Source of the DNA: Nitrospirota bacterium
GTDB lineage: Bacteria > Nitrospirota > Thermodesulfovibrionia > Thermodesulfovibrionales > UBA1546
Length of the DNA: 64,000 nucleotides
Assembly: GCA_016195565.1 (NCBI GenBank)
Contig: JACPZK010000010.1
Coordinates: 42,364-106,363 of the forward strand
Direction of reading: 5' to 3'
Within the stretch, counting starts at the first letter, position 1, and each line of letters starts with the position of its first letter. This document shows positions 38,518-47,705 of this stretch, piece by piece. A program made the translations under genes and the position numbers. The notes under the pieces were generated by a model. That model was not told the DNA's origin. It saw nothing but the letters and a program-made list of their open reading frames with translations, and made no database searches.

Positions 38518-38741
38518 TAAACAAGAAAGACTTATTTGAAGCAATGTTTAGTATAGCATTGGGGCTTTATGCTCTTATTTTTTTAAAGTGGCATATCAAA
38601 AGTTCTGTAAGTTTCCAGAAAAAACTTTTTGGTCTTGATGTGAACTCTCTATATTTTAAGATTGCATATCCAATTGCTGGGATATTTTTTATTGTTTTTG
38701 GAATTCTATTATTGTTTGGATACGTTAAACTTGGGAAGTAA
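38514..38741 (+). CDS. Two-helix membrane protein, possible immunity protein
   Basis: A 75-residue protein with two hydrophobic helices (about residues 9-24 and 50-71) joined by a charged loop. Its ATG overlaps the previous stop as ATGA, so it is translated with that small protein. No known family is seen. Both genes are AT-rich compared with accD and folC. An immunity function is only inferred from pairing and membrane location. The next 240 bases hold no gene, only GGGGACACC-type repeat text. Confidence 0.4.
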   Translation: MINKKDLFEAMFSIALGLYALIFLKWHIKSSVSFQKKLFGLDVNSLYFKIAYPIAGIFFIVFGILLLFGYVKLGK

Positions 38742-38979
38742 ATAGAAAAACAGAAAAGGTAACGGTTCTAATTAATGAAAAATCTGATGATAAATCGCAG
38801 TAAAATTCTCAGTTATCTTCTGCTACAGAGGCTTATTGGAACAGAAAAGGGGACACCACATTTTATCCTCTCAATCAGCAAACGGTTATGCCGACAGATT
38901 TTCAGGCATCCCCTATCCCCTTTTCTTTTCCCAAAAACAATTCCTTTATGCTAAAATTATATTGAAAGGAATTAGTGTC

Positions 38980-39201
38980 ATGCTTAAAGCTGAGAAAATA
39001 AAAAAAGAGATAGATTTCCTGCCAACGGCTATGCTGGATGACGTGGAGAAGTTCATCAAGGGACTTAAGACACGCAAGAAAAATGGCAAAAGAAAATCCT
39101 CTCTTCTGGCTGAGCTGGCTGATATAGCTGCTAATATAGATTTACCAAGGGATTTCTCAAAACACCACGACCATTATCTTTACGGCCTCCCCAAAAAATG
39201 A
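38980..39201 (+). CDS. VapB-type antitoxin
   Basis: A 73-residue protein beginning MLKAEKIKKEIDFLP. A DUF2281-like N terminus with TAMLDDVEKFIKGL is followed by a basic linker and the acidic/aromatic toxin-binding tail LPRDFSKHHDHYLYG. This is the usual layout of antitoxins that pair with PIN toxins. The ATG at 38980 is preferred (GAAAGGAATTAG upstream) over a longer frame that begins in repeat-rich sequence. It overlaps vapC by 4 bases (ATGA). Confidence 0.82.
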   Translation: MLKAEKIKKEIDFLPTAMLDDVEKFIKGLKTRKKNGKRKSSLLAELADIAANIDLPRDFSKHHDHYLYGLPKK

Positions 39202-39599
39202 GCGGCATCTTTCTCGACACCGGCTATTTGATAGCGCTGCTCAATACAAAAGATAACATGCATAAAGCCGCTGTAGAGGCAGCAGAAAAATATCATGGCC
39301 CTTTTCTAACCACACAGCTTATTCTTATTGAACTCGCAAACAGCCTTTGCCTTCCGCTTCAAAAACCGCTTGCAATAAGGATGATAGATAAAATACAGGC
39401 CGACCCCCTAACCACGGTTATCCCTGTTACTTTTGACAGATTTGAAAAAGCCCTGTCACTCTATAAAAAGCGTACGGACAAGTCATGGGGCATGATAGAC
39501 TGCCTTTCATTCATTGCGATGGACGAATTCGGAGTGAAACAGGCGCTTACTTTTGATGAGCATTTCAGACAGGCTGGTTATAAGGTCCCTTTGTTATAG
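39198..39599 (+). CDS. VapC-type PIN-domain ribonuclease toxin
   Basis: A 133-residue PIN protein: the acidic triad lies in FLDTGYLIALL (Asp 7), LILIELANSL (Glu about 45) and WGMIDCLSF (Asp about 99), with a late Asp in ALTFDEHF. PIN toxins cut tRNA or rRNA when released from VapB. Overlap with the antitoxin (ATGA) shows coupling. It forms part of the segment that separates accD from folC; the 268 bases after it carry GGGACGG-type repeat text and a degenerate minus-strand frame but no gene. Confidence 0.92.
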   Translation: MSGIFLDTGYLIALLNTKDNMHKAAVEAAEKYHGPFLTTQLILIELANSLCLPLQKPLAIRMIDKIQADPLTTVIPVTFDRFEKALSLYKKRTDKSWGMIDCLSFIAMDEFGVKQALTFDEHFRQAGYKVPLL

Positions 39600-39867
39600 A
39601 TTCCTGCTATTTTCTATTCCCTGTCCCCATTCTCGCTGAGAAGCGGAAATAGGGACGGTTGTTCTCGCTCACCAATTCGGTCCATGACTCGCCGAGGAGA
39701 GTAACTTTTTCAAGTTTATCAAACGGTGATTTGCCCCCCGATTTTAATCGCACTATACTCTGCTCAGCCTTAACCTGACAGGTTTTTTACCTTCCTTCTT
39801 ATGTTCTAATTCTAAAAGAGTTTTCCTCTTCTTACTTTTATCTCATTTAATGTAAAATATTGCACTT

Positions 39868-41199
39868 ATGGGTTATACTGCTGCTGTCAATTATCTCTAC
39901 GGGCTTCAGAAACACGGCATCAAGCTGGGGCTTGACAACACCGTGAGACTGCTTTCTCTGCTTGGCAATCCGCAGGAAAAATTTCACTCTATACATGTTG
40001 CAGGCACGAACGGAAAAGGCTCTACATCAGCAATGATAGCTTCAATACTCCAGACAGCGGGATTTAAAACGGGATTGTTCACATCCCCGCATCTTGTAAG
40101 TTTCACAGAGAGAATCAGGGTCAATAATGAAGAGATTACCGAATCGGATGTGGTCAGCCTTGCAGAGGAAATAAGATTCAAGATTCAAGATTCAAGATTC
40201 AAGATGACTCCAACCTTTTTTGAGTTTATAACTGCAATGGGGCTGCTCTATTTTAAAAGGAAAAACATTGACTGGGCAGTGGTTGAGACAGGAATGGGCG
40301 GACGGCTTGATGCAACAAATGTTCTGCTGCCTGAGGCAGCTGTTATAACAAGTATCAATTATGACCACAGTGAATTTCTTGGCAATACCATCTCAGCGAT
40401 TGCAGAAGAGAAGGCAGGGATAATAAAGGATGGAGTTCCTGTTATCACTTCAGCACAGGAGCCGTCTGTAATGGATGCAATCAAAAAGAAGACGGAAGAA
40501 AAGAATGCCGGTCTTTTTATTTATGGAAGGGATTTTTCAGCGGCAATAAAGGCAGAGGATACAAGTGGAAGTGTTTTTAATTATAATGGCGGTAATAATT
40601 TCGAGGATTTGGCTATATCACTCCCGGGCAGACACCAGGTATTGAATGCGGCTCTTGCACTAAAAACAATTGAGGTCATCTCTCAGAAGCCACTGCCTAA
40701 CACCTCTCGTTTAAACCCTGATACAATCAGGGCAGGACTTGGAAATATAAAATGGCAGGGCAGGCTTGAATTCGTCTCAAAGGAGCCTCCGATTTTGATT
40801 GACGGGGCGCATAACCCTTCAGCTGCGAAAATTCTTGCCGATTCGCTTAAGGAAATTTTTTTCAAGAAATACAGGAGAATAATATTGGTTGCAGGCGTCA
40901 TGTCTGATAAAGACATAAGAGGGATAATGGCGCCGCTTCTGCCCCTTGCCGCTGAAATTATATTGACAGCGCCAGCTTATGAGAGGGCAGCCTCGCCTGA
41001 TGTTCTATATGGGCATGCCATATCCCTCGGATTTTCTTGCAGGAAAACATACTGCGTTGCTGATGCCCTAACTATGGCCCGTGAGCTTTACAGAGAAGGC
41101 GACCTGATTGTCATCACAGGCTCGTTTTACACTATAGGCGAAGCAAAGGAGATGCTTTGTGGAAGAGGCATTCTCGCGGGTCTGAGGGAAACGATATGA
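39868..41199 (+). CDS. folC: Folylpolyglutamate synthase / dihydrofolate synthase
   Basis: FolC adds glutamates to folates (and joins dihydropteroate to glutamate). The P-loop GTNGKGSTSAMIASI (about residue 44), LFTSPHLVSFTERI (about 70), GMGGRLDATN (about 144) and NYDHSEFLG are seen. It is 443 residues long. An array of four AGATTCA heptamers (40173-40204) lies inside in frame, encoding about 10 residues (EIRFKIQDSRFKM) in a loop before TPTFFEF, so it is probably tolerated. The stop overlaps lptD (ATGA). This gene is normally adjacent to accD. Confidence 0.95.
   Translation: MGYTAAVNYLYGLQKHGIKLGLDNTVRLLSLLGNPQEKFHSIHVAGTNGKGSTSAMIASILQTAGFKTGLFTSPHLVSFTERIRVNNEEITESDVVSLAEEIRFKIQDSRFKMTPTFFEFITAMGLLYFKRKNIDWAVVETGMGGRLDATNVLLPEAAVITSINYDHSEFLGNTISAIAEEKAGIIKDGVPVITSAQEPSVMDAIKKKTEEKNAGLFIYGRDFSAAIKAEDTSGSVFNYNGGNNFEDLAISLPGRHQVLNAALALKTIEVISQKPLPNTSRLNPDTIRAGLGNIKWQGRLEFVSKEPPILIDGAHNPSAAKILADSLKEIFFKKYRRIILVAGVMSDKDIRGIMAPLLPLAAEIILTAPAYERAASPDVLYGHAISLGFSCRKTYCVADALTMARELYREGDLIVITGSFYTIGEAKEMLCGRGILAGLRETI
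40173..40204. repeat. AGATTCA heptamer array inside folC
   Basis: Four AGATTCA units in tandem followed by AGATG. Unlike the tgt, cls and cbiM arrays it has no complementary right arm. It is in frame with folC, near residues 102-112. Confidence 0.85.
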
Positions 41200-43307
41200 A
41201 AAGGCAGTCAACAGAGCAACAGAGCAGTAGAGCAGCAGAGCAGCAGATAAAGAATTTTTCCTTAATTCAGTCTACTGGTCTACTGGTCTACTGGTCTACT
41301 GGTCTAAAACTACTGCGCTACTGCGCTACTGCTCTTATTTTCCTGTTTACTGTCTGCTGTCTGTTGTCTGCTGTTTACTGTTTTGCGGAAGAGCCTCCGA
41401 CATTCATAACATCAGATTCTTTAAAGTATGAAAAAAGCACATCAATGTATACGGCAAAAGGCTCTGTGCTTGTTGAACAAGGCGAGACAATAATGATTGC
41501 AAATGAGATGAAGTATGACGAGAAGACATCAAATGTCTTTCCTGAAGGCAATGTCGTATACGACAGTCCTGATATACTCCTCAAAGCAGAAAAGGCAGAA
41601 ATCAATCTTAATACAAAAAAAGGCACTTTTTATAATGCAGAGATTTTCTCAAAAAAAGAAAAGTTCCGCGTCTCAGGCACAGAGATAGAAAAGAGAGGAG
41701 AAAAGGAATATTTCATTAAAAAAGCAGTAATAACAACATGCGAAAATCCTTCGCCTGAGTGGTGTATCAAAGGCAGGACTGCTGACATAATTATCGGAGA
41801 CCGCTTCAAGGCGCGTGATGCCACTTTTCATATAAAAGACTTCCCTTTTTTATATACTCCTTATCTCTGGGCGCCTGCACTTACCGAAAGAAAAACAGGG
41901 CTTCTCACTCCTGTATTCGGCTATTCACAGTCAAAAGGATTCTATTACAGGCAGCCGTTTTTCTGGGCGATAGATGAAGACAAGGATGCAACATTTATTG
42001 TTGACTGGCATACAAAGGCAGGCTTGGGAGAAGGGGCCGAATACAGATATGTAGCGCCGGGAGATGTGGAGGGCATGCACTGGCTTTATCATTTCCACGA
42101 CAAAAAGGCAGAACTGGATTTTTATGAATTGAAGTCTTCCCATGCAAAAAGGAGCAAGGACGGTTTTTCAGGATACTGGAATGTTAATCTGTTAAATGAA
42201 AAAAATTTTTACAGGGAATTCAGCTTGCACCGCGATGAAAGGGTAAACAGATTTCTTGAATCAACCGGCGAACTGACGCTTCCTTCGGACAACTCACGCT
42301 TTTACCTCATGTCACAGTATATTATTGACCTTAAAGACGGGAGTCATAATTCAGCCGTAGCTCAGAGACTGCCTGAATTAGGGTATGTTGTTAACCCGTC
42401 CAGCGCAGGCCCTTTGGTTTTCTCAATGACATCGGCTGCGTCAAACTTTGCAAGGGACAAAGGCGTATCAGGACAGCGTCTTGACATTTATCCCAAGCTT
42501 TCCCATTCCTTTGGCGACAAGGTTATTATATTCCAGAATCTCGGGCTGAGAGAAACAGTATATTCCTTACAGGACAATGCCGCTGAGGGATTTAAGAGTT
42601 CAGTGCACAGGGATATGTTTGATTACAATATCACAGCGTCCGGCAGGTTAATAAAAAAATATAACGATGAATTAACCCACGGCATTGAACCTTCTCTGGG
42701 ATATACGTTTGTGCCATGGATCAAAAAAGAGAAGGTTAATGTTCCGCTGTTTGATTCCACAGAACTTTATTCAAGGCAGTCATCAATAGGCCTTTCTGTT
42801 GTAAACCGGCTCCTGGATAAAAAAGGCGAGTTTCTTACCGTAAGCGTGTCGGAATCATATAATACCTATGAACGGGACGTTCCACTTTCTCCGTTAAGTG
42901 TGTCAGCATCTGTTCCGAGGCCTTTCCCTGTAACTGCTGACGCCTCTTATAATCACTATAACGACCGTATTGAGACTCTAAACTCAAGCGTATCCATCCC
43001 TATAAAGAAGTTTTCATTTTCTTTTGGTGAGAGATTCAACCAGCCCAATAAAACTATGTTTTATGATATAGGGGTGAGTTATGCTCACTCTAAAAACTTG
43101 TCTGCAGAGGTTAAAGTTTGGTATGATGCTAAAGGAGCAGGGATGAGGGATTCTTCGTTCACCATGAAATACCAGCAGCAGTGCTGGGGAATGAAAATGC
43201 TTATTGACAGAAAACCTCGAGATGAAATAAACAACAAGCCAAGCGAGCTTAAAGTGCTTGTGACATTTGATTTGCTCGGGCTTGGCTCGTATTCAGCGGG
43301 GAAATAG
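41196..43307 (+). CDS. lptD: LPS-assembly outer-membrane protein
   Basis: LptD is the outer-membrane translocon that inserts lipopolysaccharide. After a signal peptide (about residues 38-65, ending SAVYCFA), the OstA/LptA-like jellyroll shows FITSDSLKYEKSTSMYTAKG (part), VEQGETIMIANEM and FPEGNVVYDS. The LptD barrel domain begins near YLWAPALTERKTGLLTPVFGYS (in parts) and continues to the end. It is 703 residues long. The start overlaps folC by ATGA. The first 60 codons, including the signal peptide, are made of octamer repeats (41205-41385), so the export signal itself derives from repeat DNA. Confidence 0.93.
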   Translation: MKRQSTEQQSSRAAEQQIKNFSLIQSTGLLVYWSTGLKLLRYCATALIFLFTVCCLLSAVYCFAEEPPTFITSDSLKYEKSTSMYTAKGSVLVEQGETIMIANEMKYDEKTSNVFPEGNVVYDSPDILLKAEKAEINLNTKKGTFYNAEIFSKKEKFRVSGTEIEKRGEKEYFIKKAVITTCENPSPEWCIKGRTADIIIGDRFKARDATFHIKDFPFLYTPYLWAPALTERKTGLLTPVFGYSQSKGFYYRQPFFWAIDEDKDATFIVDWHTKAGLGEGAEYRYVAPGDVEGMHWLYHFHDKKAELDFYELKSSHAKRSKDGFSGYWNVNLLNEKNFYREFSLHRDERVNRFLESTGELTLPSDNSRFYLMSQYIIDLKDGSHNSAVAQRLPELGYVVNPSSAGPLVFSMTSAASNFARDKGVSGQRLDIYPKLSHSFGDKVIIFQNLGLRETVYSLQDNAAEGFKSSVHRDMFDYNITASGRLIKKYNDELTHGIEPSLGYTFVPWIKKEKVNVPLFDSTELYSRQSSIGLSVVNRLLDKKGEFLTVSVSESYNTYERDVPLSPLSVSASVPRPFPVTADASYNHYNDRIETLNSSVSIPIKKFSFSFGERFNQPNKTMFYDIGVSYAHSKNLSAEVKVWYDAKGAGMRDSSFTMKYQQQCWGMKMLIDRKPRDEINNKPSELKVLVTFDLLGLGSYSAGK
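41205..41385. repeat. Octamer repeat arrays forming the lptD 5' end
   Basis: GAGCAGCA-type octamers (41210-41247), four TCTACTGG units (41271-41304), CTACTGCG units (about 41310-41333) and CTGTCTG-like units (about 41349-41380) follow one another. The left AGAGCAGTAGAGCAG arm is complementary to the CTACTGCTC/CTACTGCG text, so a hairpin is possible. All are in frame with lptD. Confidence 0.82.
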
Positions 43308-43309
43308 AC

Positions 43310-44986
43310 ATGGTGCTGAGAAAAAAATATTTAGGAGAACTTCTGATAGAAGCCGGAGTCATAACTGCTGAGCAGCGTGACAGGGCCATGCAGGAGCAGA
43401 AAAGGCTTGGCAAAAGGCTGGGAGAAACACTTGTCAGCCTCGGGGTTATTACAGAAGAAGTTATGGCGAAGGCGCTCAGCGCACAGATGGGACTGCCGTT
43501 TAAAGAACTGCGGTCTATGTCTGTAGCTCAGGGAGTCTTAGATTTGGTGCCGGAGTCTCTTGCGCGGAAACACCGGGCGCTGCCTCTTGAGATTAATAAC
43601 GGAAGGCTTACTATTGCAATGTCTGACCCGCTCAATGTCTTTGCGATAGATGAGATAAAACGGGCAACAAGGATGCCTGTGGACACAGTAGTTATAACAG
43701 AATCTGATCTTCTCAGGGTGCTGGACCAATATTATACCAGAGGAGAGATGGATGAGGTTGTTAAGGCTGCGGATGTTTACTATCCTGAAAAGGAAAAGGT
43801 TGTTGCTGCAGCAGAGGCGATGGTTGAAGACACCCCAATTGTGAAGCTCGTCAATACAGTGGTTACACAGGCTGTAAAGGACAGGGCCAGCGACATACAC
43901 ATAGAACCCTACGAGGATTCCATCCGTGTCAGATTCAGGATTGACGGAAAGCTGCATGATATTATGAAACCTCCCAAGCACCTTCATTCGGGCATTGTCT
44001 CAAGGATAAAGATACTTTCCGGAATGGATATAGCGGAAAAGAGAATACCTCAGGATGGAAGATTTCCTATAAATGTTGAGGGCAGACAGTTTGATATAAG
44101 GGCGTCAACTCTGCCGACGCATCACGGCGAAAAAATGGTGCTGAGACTGCTTGAAAAAACATCAGGGCTTCCTCAACTCATGCTGAGCCAGCTTGGCTTC
44201 ACGAAAAATGTGCTTGATTCATATGAAAAGCTGATCAGCATGCCTTACGGGTTTGTACTCTCAACCGGGCCCACGGGCTGCGGCAAGACAACAACGATGT
44301 ATTCGTCTCTGCGCAAGATAAGCGCTGCAGAGAAAAACATAGTGACAATAGAGGATCCCATAGAATATAACCTGCCTAATATAAATCAGGTGCAGGTTAA
44401 TCCAAAGGCAGGGCTGACATTCTCATCAGGGTTGAGGTCAGTTCTCAGGCAGGACCCGGATGTAATAATGGTCGGTGAGATAAGGGATACTGAAACAGCG
44501 TCAATAGCAACACATGCAGCTCTTACAGGGCATCTTGTTCTCAGCACCCTTCATACAAATGAAGCGGTCGGGGCCATAGCCCGTCTGATAGATATGGGAA
44601 TCGAACCATTCCTTATAACGTCTTCTCTTGTCGGAGTTTTAGGCCAAAGGCTTATTGTAAAGATATGCCCTTACTGCAAAGAAAGCTATACCGCTGACGA
44701 AGATATGTTAAGGCGGGTAGGAATTAAAGGAAAGGTGCTCATGCACGGCAAGGGATGCAGTAAGTGCCGTTTCACAGGATATCTCGGGAGGGAAGGATTA
44801 TTTGAATTCCTTCTGGTTACAGAGGGGATAAAGAAGCTGATAATAGATAAGGCTCCTGCAAGCGAAATAAAGGCACAGGCGATAAAGGAAGGCTTTACAA
44901 CTATGAGGCAGGAAGGTCTTATGAAAGCAGCGGAGGGTATTACGACGATTGAAGAAGTAATGAGAGTGACGCAGGAGGCAGAATAA
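43310..44986 (+). CDS. pilB: Type IV pilus assembly ATPase PilB (GspE/PilB family)
   Basis: A 558-residue secretion/extension ATPase. The N-terminal GSPII_E domain (LGELLIEAGVITAEQ, about residues 8-150) precedes the AAA+ core with Walker A GPTGCGKTTT (about residue 320), the Asp box IEDPIEY, Walker B VIMVGEIRDTETA and the zinc-binding CPYC...CSKC (about residues 450-480). These motifs identify the PilB/GspE extension motor. With pilC next, pilus assembly is favoured over type II secretion. It follows lptD by 2 bases, an unusual pairing. pilT is absent between pilB and pilC. Confidence 0.93.
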   Translation: MVLRKKYLGELLIEAGVITAEQRDRAMQEQKRLGKRLGETLVSLGVITEEVMAKALSAQMGLPFKELRSMSVAQGVLDLVPESLARKHRALPLEINNGRLTIAMSDPLNVFAIDEIKRATRMPVDTVVITESDLLRVLDQYYTRGEMDEVVKAADVYYPEKEKVVAAAEAMVEDTPIVKLVNTVVTQAVKDRASDIHIEPYEDSIRVRFRIDGKLHDIMKPPKHLHSGIVSRIKILSGMDIAEKRIPQDGRFPINVEGRQFDIRASTLPTHHGEKMVLRLLEKTSGLPQLMLSQLGFTKNVLDSYEKLISMPYGFVLSTGPTGCGKTTTMYSSLRKISAAEKNIVTIEDPIEYNLPNINQVQVNPKAGLTFSSGLRSVLRQDPDVIMVGEIRDTETASIATHAALTGHLVLSTLHTNEAVGAIARLIDMGIEPFLITSSLVGVLGQRLIVKICPYCKESYTADEDMLRRVGIKGKVLMHGKGCSKCRFTGYLGREGLFEFLLVTEGIKKLIIDKAPASEIKAQAIKEGFTTMRQEGLMKAAEGITTIEEVMRVTQEAE

Positions 44987-44988
44987 GA

Positions 44989-45063
44989 AGTTAAAAGTTA
45001 GAAGTTAGGAGTTGAAAATTAAGAATCAGCAACTTTTAACTTTACACTTTTAACTTTTAACTC
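44989..45063. repeat. Heptamer array between pilB and pilC
   Basis: GTTAAAA/GTTAGAA-type heptamers on the left (agttaaaagttagaagtta) and AACTTTTAACTT units on the right give an inverted pair. It is the only array of this class outside a coding sequence in the window. It fills almost the entire gap after the pilB stop. Confidence 0.85.
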
Positions 45064-45086
45064 AAAAATCTGCAAAACAGATTTTT
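45064..45086 (+). terminator. Hairpin with T-run before pilC
   Basis: AAAAATCTG (45064-45072) and CAGATTTTT (45078-45086) form a 9-bp stem with a 5-base loop, ending in TTTTT. It could be a weak or partial terminator that lowers pilC expression relative to pilB, lying just before the pilC ribosome site (GGGGTGAT). Confidence 0.5.
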
Positions 45087-45097
45087 GCTGGGGTGAT

Positions 45098-46315
45098 ATG
45101 CCAACGTATAGCTATAAAGTAAGGAATCAAACAGGAGAGATTATAAGCGGTGTTATTGACGCTCCTACGACTGATGCGGTTGCAGAGCAGCTTTTTTCCA
45201 AAGGATATACTCCTGTAAAAATAGAAGCGGAAGAAGAGACTAAATCTCCAATTGAGAAGGGATGGCAGATTTTTGACAGGGTAAAGGATGAAGACCTCAT
45301 AGTGTTCAGCCGGCAACTTGCAACGCTTATTACAGCAGGCATATCTTTTATCAGAAGCATGGACACACTCGCGGAACAGACTAAAAGCAGAAAGCTCCGC
45401 AAGATAATAGAAGAAATAAGAAGAGAGGTAGCGAGGGGAAGTTCTTTTTCTGATGCTCTGGCAAAATTCCCGAAAGTATTCTCTCCGCTTTATATCAGCA
45501 TGGTAAGGGTAGGCGAAGAGGCTGGAGTGCTTGACGACATCCTTAACAGACTGTCATCTTTGCTGGAACATGATGCGACAACGAGAGCGCGTGTAAAGGC
45601 GGCAACAAGATACCCCGTCATAGTTATAATAAGCATGATAATCGCCTTTTTTGTGCTCACAACATTTGTGGTCCCTAAATTTGCTTCGTTATATCAATCT
45701 GCAAAAGTAGAGCTTCCCCTCCCGACACGGGTGCTTATATTCCTGAATAAAGCAATCAGGACATACTGGCCGCTTTTGATAGCCGCTGTAGCAGGCGTTA
45801 TTTTTGCGTTTAGAGGGTACATAAGGACTCCGTCCGGCAGATGGAACTTGGACAAGCTTAAGCTCAGGGTTCCGATAATCGGGTCTGTTGTTGAGAAAAC
45901 TGTTATGTCAAGGTTTGCAAGGATATTTTCTACGCTTTACAGCAGCGGCATTCCAATGCTCCATGCGCTTGACATAGTTGCAGGCACACTCGGGAATATC
46001 ATCATTGCAAGGGCGGTTGAGGTGATAAAAGAGAGCGTGCGTGAAGGAAAAGGGCTGGCTGTGCCGATGGCAAGCACAATGGTTTTTCCGCCGATGGTTA
46101 CGCAGATGGTTGCTGTTGGCGAAGAAACAGGAGCGCTTGATGATATGCTTACAAAGGTAGCAGACTATTACGACCTTGAGGTTGAATATGCAATTAAAAA
46201 CCTTTCAATAACACTTGAACCGGTTCTGCTGGTCTTTCTTGCCGGCGGGATACTCTTTCTTGCGCTGGGGATATTCCTTCCAATATGGGACATGATGAAA
46301 GTTATGAAAAGATAA
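45098..46315 (+). CDS. pilC: Type IV pilus inner-membrane platform protein PilC
   Basis: A 405-residue GspF/PilC-type protein with two copies of the T2SSF domain (about residues 70-190 and 270-395): FSRQLATLITAGISFIRSMDTL and FARIFSTLYSSGIPMLHALDIV (in parts). Membrane helices lie at about residues 170-195, 220-240 and 375-400. It anchors the pilin-extension motor PilB to the membrane. The start is clear from GGGGTGAT 5-6 bases upstream. Its end overlaps the kinase gene by 31 bases. Confidence 0.94.
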   Translation: MPTYSYKVRNQTGEIISGVIDAPTTDAVAEQLFSKGYTPVKIEAEEETKSPIEKGWQIFDRVKDEDLIVFSRQLATLITAGISFIRSMDTLAEQTKSRKLRKIIEEIRREVARGSSFSDALAKFPKVFSPLYISMVRVGEEAGVLDDILNRLSSLLEHDATTRARVKAATRYPVIVIISMIIAFFVLTTFVVPKFASLYQSAKVELPLPTRVLIFLNKAIRTYWPLLIAAVAGVIFAFRGYIRTPSGRWNLDKLKLRVPIIGSVVEKTVMSRFARIFSTLYSSGIPMLHALDIVAGTLGNIIIARAVEVIKESVREGKGLAVPMASTMVFPPMVTQMVAVGEETGALDDMLTKVADYYDLEVEYAIKNLSITLEPVLLVFLAGGILFLALGIFLPIWDMMKVMKR

Positions 46316-47664
46316 TAGCAGCCTTTTTAAAAAGGCGGTTCTATCTCGGACTCTTTGTATTCCTACCCCTGTTTTTTTCTGTTTTTGCAGTGGCTGCGCC
46401 GCTGATTTTATTGGCAAGATTCAGGGCTGTTTTTAAGCGCAGTGTTATTGATTCGGCAGAGCTTATCTCCATTTATAATTTTGCGGAACAATGGACTTAC
46501 ATCCTGGCTGTAACGGCATTTGTGACGGGCCTGATTGTTGCGTACGCGCTTGTAAGGCCTGCAAGAAAATTATTAAGCGAAGGCGGGGAAGGCAAGAATA
46601 TAGAGGAATTCAGTTCGCTCGGCAAGGAGTTTACAAGAATAGCTGCATCCCTCAGTAAGTATACTTCACTGATTGAAAGCACAACAGGAGGAGTAATGAC
46701 AGCTGATAAAATCGGAGCAATAACAATGGTGAACCCGTATGCCTGCTATATGCTCGGCAGTAAGGAAACTGACCTGCTCGGCAAAGATATCGGAACCTTA
46801 TTGAATATAACAAGGGATTTGCAAATAGTTCTGCAGGGAAAGACTGCGGCCTCTGAACTGAATATAACAATAAATGGGGAAGGCAGGACCATTGGTTATA
46901 CGCTTTCACCAATAAAAGGCAGATATGGCATAGACGGAGCAGTGCTCAATTTTATGGATACCACAAAGATAAAAGAGATGCACCGTGAGATGCAAAAAAC
47001 TGAAAAACTGGCGAGTATCGGAACGCTGGCAATGGAGGTAGCGCACGAAATTAGAAATCCCCTTGCGTCCATAAAGGGACTTGTGCAGCTTATCGGAGAG
47101 GACATAAATGACAACGAACAGAAGAAACTTTATATCAATACAATACTCAAAGAAACAGACCGGCTGAACAGGGTGGTAGACACCATTTTTGAAAAAAAGA
47201 CTGCCGCGGCCGAAGAGGATAGTCTCAGGGATGTAATTCACAGGGCTGTGCTTTTATGCAGTCAGGCTGCAAAGGATAAGGCTGTAAGTATAAAGGAAGA
47301 CTACGATAAGGCTGTAGATAAAATGCAGGTTGGAGATGAGAGGTTTTTCCATGCGCTTTATAATATAGTCCTGAATGCCTATGAGGCAGTTGGAAAAAAC
47401 GGAGAGATAGTAATAAAAACAAAGATTACTGACGACTGGGCTGAGATAGATGTAAGCAGCGAGTCAGAAATTAGCGGCGGAATGGATGCAGATACAATAT
47501 TTGAGGCGGATGTTACAACCAAGGGTAAAGGACGCGGAATGGGATTGAAAATTGCGAGGGATGCAATAAAGAGCATTGGAGGCGATATAACCGTAGAGAC
47601 ATCGGAAGGCAAAACAAAGTTTGTTATAAGTCTGCCGTCAACCGCATACAATAATAACGCTTAA
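46285..47664 (+). CDS. PilS/NtrB-like membrane sensor histidine kinase
   Basis: A 459-residue kinase. Two hydrophobic segments (about residues 20-50 and 70-95) precede a PAS domain (about 115-220). The HisKA box is EVAHEIRNPLASIKG (phospho-His about residue 256), the N-box is ALYNIVLNAYEAVG, and the G-box is GRGMGLKIARDAI. Being last after pilB-pilC, it is likely the PilS-type sensor of a pilus regulon. The partner regulator is not contiguous: an inverted cls gene separates it from a PilR-like response regulator at 49021. The start inside pilC may be later by a few codons. Confidence 0.88.
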   Translation: MGHDESYEKIIAAFLKRRFYLGLFVFLPLFFSVFAVAAPLILLARFRAVFKRSVIDSAELISIYNFAEQWTYILAVTAFVTGLIVAYALVRPARKLLSEGGEGKNIEEFSSLGKEFTRIAASLSKYTSLIESTTGGVMTADKIGAITMVNPYACYMLGSKETDLLGKDIGTLLNITRDLQIVLQGKTAASELNITINGEGRTIGYTLSPIKGRYGIDGAVLNFMDTTKIKEMHREMQKTEKLASIGTLAMEVAHEIRNPLASIKGLVQLIGEDINDNEQKKLYINTILKETDRLNRVVDTIFEKKTAAAEEDSLRDVIHRAVLLCSQAAKDKAVSIKEDYDKAVDKMQVGDERFFHALYNIVLNAYEAVGKNGEIVIKTKITDDWAEIDVSSESEISGGMDADTIFEADVTTKGKGRGMGLKIARDAIKSIGGDITVETSEGKTKFVISLPSTAYNNNA

Positions 47665-47705
47665 GGATGAAACGTAAATAGCATTGCAGGTTTCAGGGCT
47701 TGAAT

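Noticed and set aside
39640..39790. Minus-strand fragment after vapC resembling a protein C terminus
   Set aside because: Open for about 50 codons but no start, no motif; likely a degenerate remnant or chance.
41205..41345. CRISPR-like tandem repeats
   Set aside because: Units of 7-8 bases have no unique spacers between them and keep a reading frame open.
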